Origin: Anaerolineales bacterium
GTDB lineage: Bacteria; Chloroflexota; Anaerolineae; Anaerolineales; Villigracilaceae
Assembly (NCBI GenBank): GCA_016789485.1
Contig: JAEURE010000161.1
Span: forward strand, 1 to 6,452
Direction: 5' to 3'
Length of the DNA: 6,452 nt
The stretch's first letter is position 1, and each line of letters opens with the position of its first letter. The position numbers were made by a program, and so were the translations under genes. Below the pieces are notes generated by a model, which searched no databases, was not told where the DNA came from, and saw only the letters and a list, made by a program, of their open reading frames with translations. Below are positions 5,631 through 6,452 of this stretch, piece after piece.

Positions 5631-5701
5631 CACCTAAGCGTCTGCCGTGCCGATTGGAAATCTTCGGTTGCCATTTGAAATTCATCTTTTTCAGAAGGCA
5701 T
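5630..5701 (-). CDS. Possible 23-residue microprotein after the TPR gene
   Basis: Directly after the TPR stop (TAA immediately followed by ATG at 5701) is a 24-codon frame encoding the charged, soluble peptide MPSEKDEFQMATEDFQSARQ plus TLR. GAGGAA (5705-5710), inside the end of the TPR gene, is placed as a ribosome site, so terminating ribosomes could restart here. The frame is short enough to occur by chance and I recognise no family. It is listed because of the start geometry only. Confidence 0.15.
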   Translation of the reverse strand: MPSEKDEFQMATEDFQSARQTLR

Positions 5702-6452
5702 TTATTCCTCTAACGCCAGAGCGATAGCCTGTTCGGGTGACATCGCGTATCCCTCCGACCATGCTGAGGCATAAACTTCCTCCCCAAGTTGAGTACGCGC
5801 CTGGGTAATAGATTCGGCATAGTCCCTCTGATAAATCAGGGAGAGCGGTTCGTTGATCGCTTCGCGCCAGGCGGATGCGGCACCCCAAAGACGCGCCGCT
5901 CGCTTCGCATCCCCTAGCGCAGCGGCAACCAATCCCAGCGCTTCCAGCGAGAACGGTGGGCCGATCTTATCTCCTGAACTCTGATAATGGGACAAGGCTT
6001 CTTTAAACATTCCTGTTGCACGCGCGTAATCAGCGCGCAGACGCGCAACATCCGCCAAACCGCCAAGCGACCAGGCCATCAGGTAGTCGTCCCCCAACTC
6101 CTGGGTAAGGCGCAGACTCTCTTCCCAGCTTGTGGCGGCGCGATCAATATCTCCCATCCTGAACCACGCATCGCCCAACCAGACGAGTGCGTAGGCGATC
6201 CCCCAGCGCTCTCCCGTTGCCCGAAGCAGTCGCAAACTCTCTTCGAACAACTCTATTGCCTGCTCTTCCTTGCCTTCAAGATGAAGGGTCGCTCCCAGGT
6301 CAGCAAGCACTACGCCCGCGCCTCGGTTGTCTCCAATTTCTCGATATAACTTCATGCTTGATTCTGCAGAGGCTCTGGCTCGAATGTAATGGCCTGTATC
6401 CGTTAATAGGATGGCTGATGCGCGCAGCGCTTTCGCTCGCTCCTTTCCCTGA
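5702..6452 (-). CDS. TPR-rich C-terminal part of a large ATPase-type transcriptional regulator, 5' truncated
   Basis: The frame is open to the right window edge: codons before the ATG at 6355 read KERAKALRASAILL and TDTGHYIRARASAESS, clear TPR sequence. That ATG is therefore internal, and 249 residues are visible. About five TPR units with a 40-residue spacing can be seen, each with an alanine/leucine-rich helix pair and an 'R.tGD/E' turn (REIGD, RATGE, QELGD, QSSGD, then a weaker last unit). They end with AARLWGAASAWREAI and an end piece near LGEEVYASAWSEGYAMSPEQAIALALEE. This closing pattern is typical of predicted-ATPase (NB-ARC/AAA) regulators of the MalT/AfsR/COG3903 kind, where the TPR arm senses a ligand or partner. 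No LuxR helix-turn-helix follows the TPRs, so any DNA-binding or cyclase domain would have to be N-terminal, outside the window. The specific regulator class is an inference. Confidence 0.88.
   Translation of the reverse strand, partial: QGKERAKALRASAILLTDTGHYIRARASAESSMKLYREIGDNRGAGVVLADLGATLHLEGKEEQAIELFEESLRLLRATGERWGIAYALVWLGDAWFRMGDIDRAATSWEESLRLTQELGDDYLMAWSLGGLADVARLRADYARATGMFKEALSHYQSSGDKIGPPFSLEALGLVAAALGDAKRAARLWGAASAWREAINEPLSLIYQRDYAESITQARTQLGEEVYASAWSEGYAMSPEQAIALALEE

Larger units (their letters stand above)
5220..5701. other. Gene-poor intergenic stretch
   Basis: This 482-bp stretch between the pentapeptide-repeat stop and the end of the TPR gene shows no convincing protein or RNA gene. 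It contains weak inverted repeats (GCAACA/TGTTGC at 5239-5260; TTGGGCAA/TTGCCCAA at 5373-5410), one good terminator-like hairpin (5602-5630) and a tiny minus-strand reading frame (5630-5701). A 60-codon plus-strand frame starting with TTG at 5496 has no ribosome site and runs through the hairpin. It could be a decayed remnant, but nothing identifies its source. Confidence 0.6.

Noticed and set aside
5496..5678. 60-codon plus-strand frame beginning at TTG, with GENLSLADVLF faintly like the C-terminal part of glutathione S-transferases.
   Set aside because: No ribosome site, a rare start codon, a terminator hairpin inside the frame and only a few matching residues. A chance frame is more likely.
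1..6452. tRNA, rRNA, transposase or phage genes.
   Set aside because: None was recognised on either strand in the parts not covered by the listed genes.

Overview
The window looks like an ordinary chromosomal stretch of a moderately GC-rich environmental bacterium. The gene mix points to Chloroflexota, perhaps Anaerolineae: a FAAL/acyl-CoA-synthetase-like enzyme, an ECF sigma factor driving an ABC-2 type exporter operon, a short pentapeptide-repeat protein, a TPR-ATPase-type regulator tail and an 'ACCACGAAGG...CACAAAGG' intergenic repeat. This assignment is an inference from gene content and was not tested by any search.

Layout. Positions 1-694 (+) hold the C-terminal part of an AMP-forming acyl ligase that is cut by the left window edge. 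It converges on a five-gene minus-strand operon, and the two share a perfect 13-bp bidirectional terminator hairpin (698-730). Read in its own direction, the operon starts near 4653 and runs: ECF sigma factor (4653-4048), zinc-finger anti-sigma domain fused to a multi-spanning membrane domain (4051-3182), ABC-2 permease (3098-2319), second ABC-2 permease (2309-1647), ABC ATPase (1632-733). Sigma and anti-sigma overlap by ATGA. The last three genes are 9-14 bp apart. The only sizeable gap in the operon (3099-3181) contains a palindromic repeat that can fold in two mutually exclusive ways. Divergently, 4779-5219 (+) encodes a 146-aa right-handed beta-helix (pentapeptide-repeat) protein. A gene-poor stretch follows (5220-5701). 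The minus strand from 5702 to the right edge then encodes the C-terminal part of a large TPR regulator whose start lies outside the window.

How the genes may work together. The main point of interest is the anti-sigma gene. Its N-terminal H-x3-C-x2-C domain should hold the ECF sigma factor. Its C-terminal part is not a simple anchor: it resembles an ABC-2 permease and carries a 12-residue segment that matches the operon's second permease at 10 of 12 positions (DPAxELxFATPI). All three membrane proteins of the operon share an EL-x3-TP motif after an early membrane segment. The operon therefore reads as a possible self-sensing exporter, in which a permease-like protein is itself the anti-sigma factor and transporter state or subunit assembly could control sigma release. 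The gene order and motifs are seen directly in the sequence. The sensing mechanism is a hypothesis.
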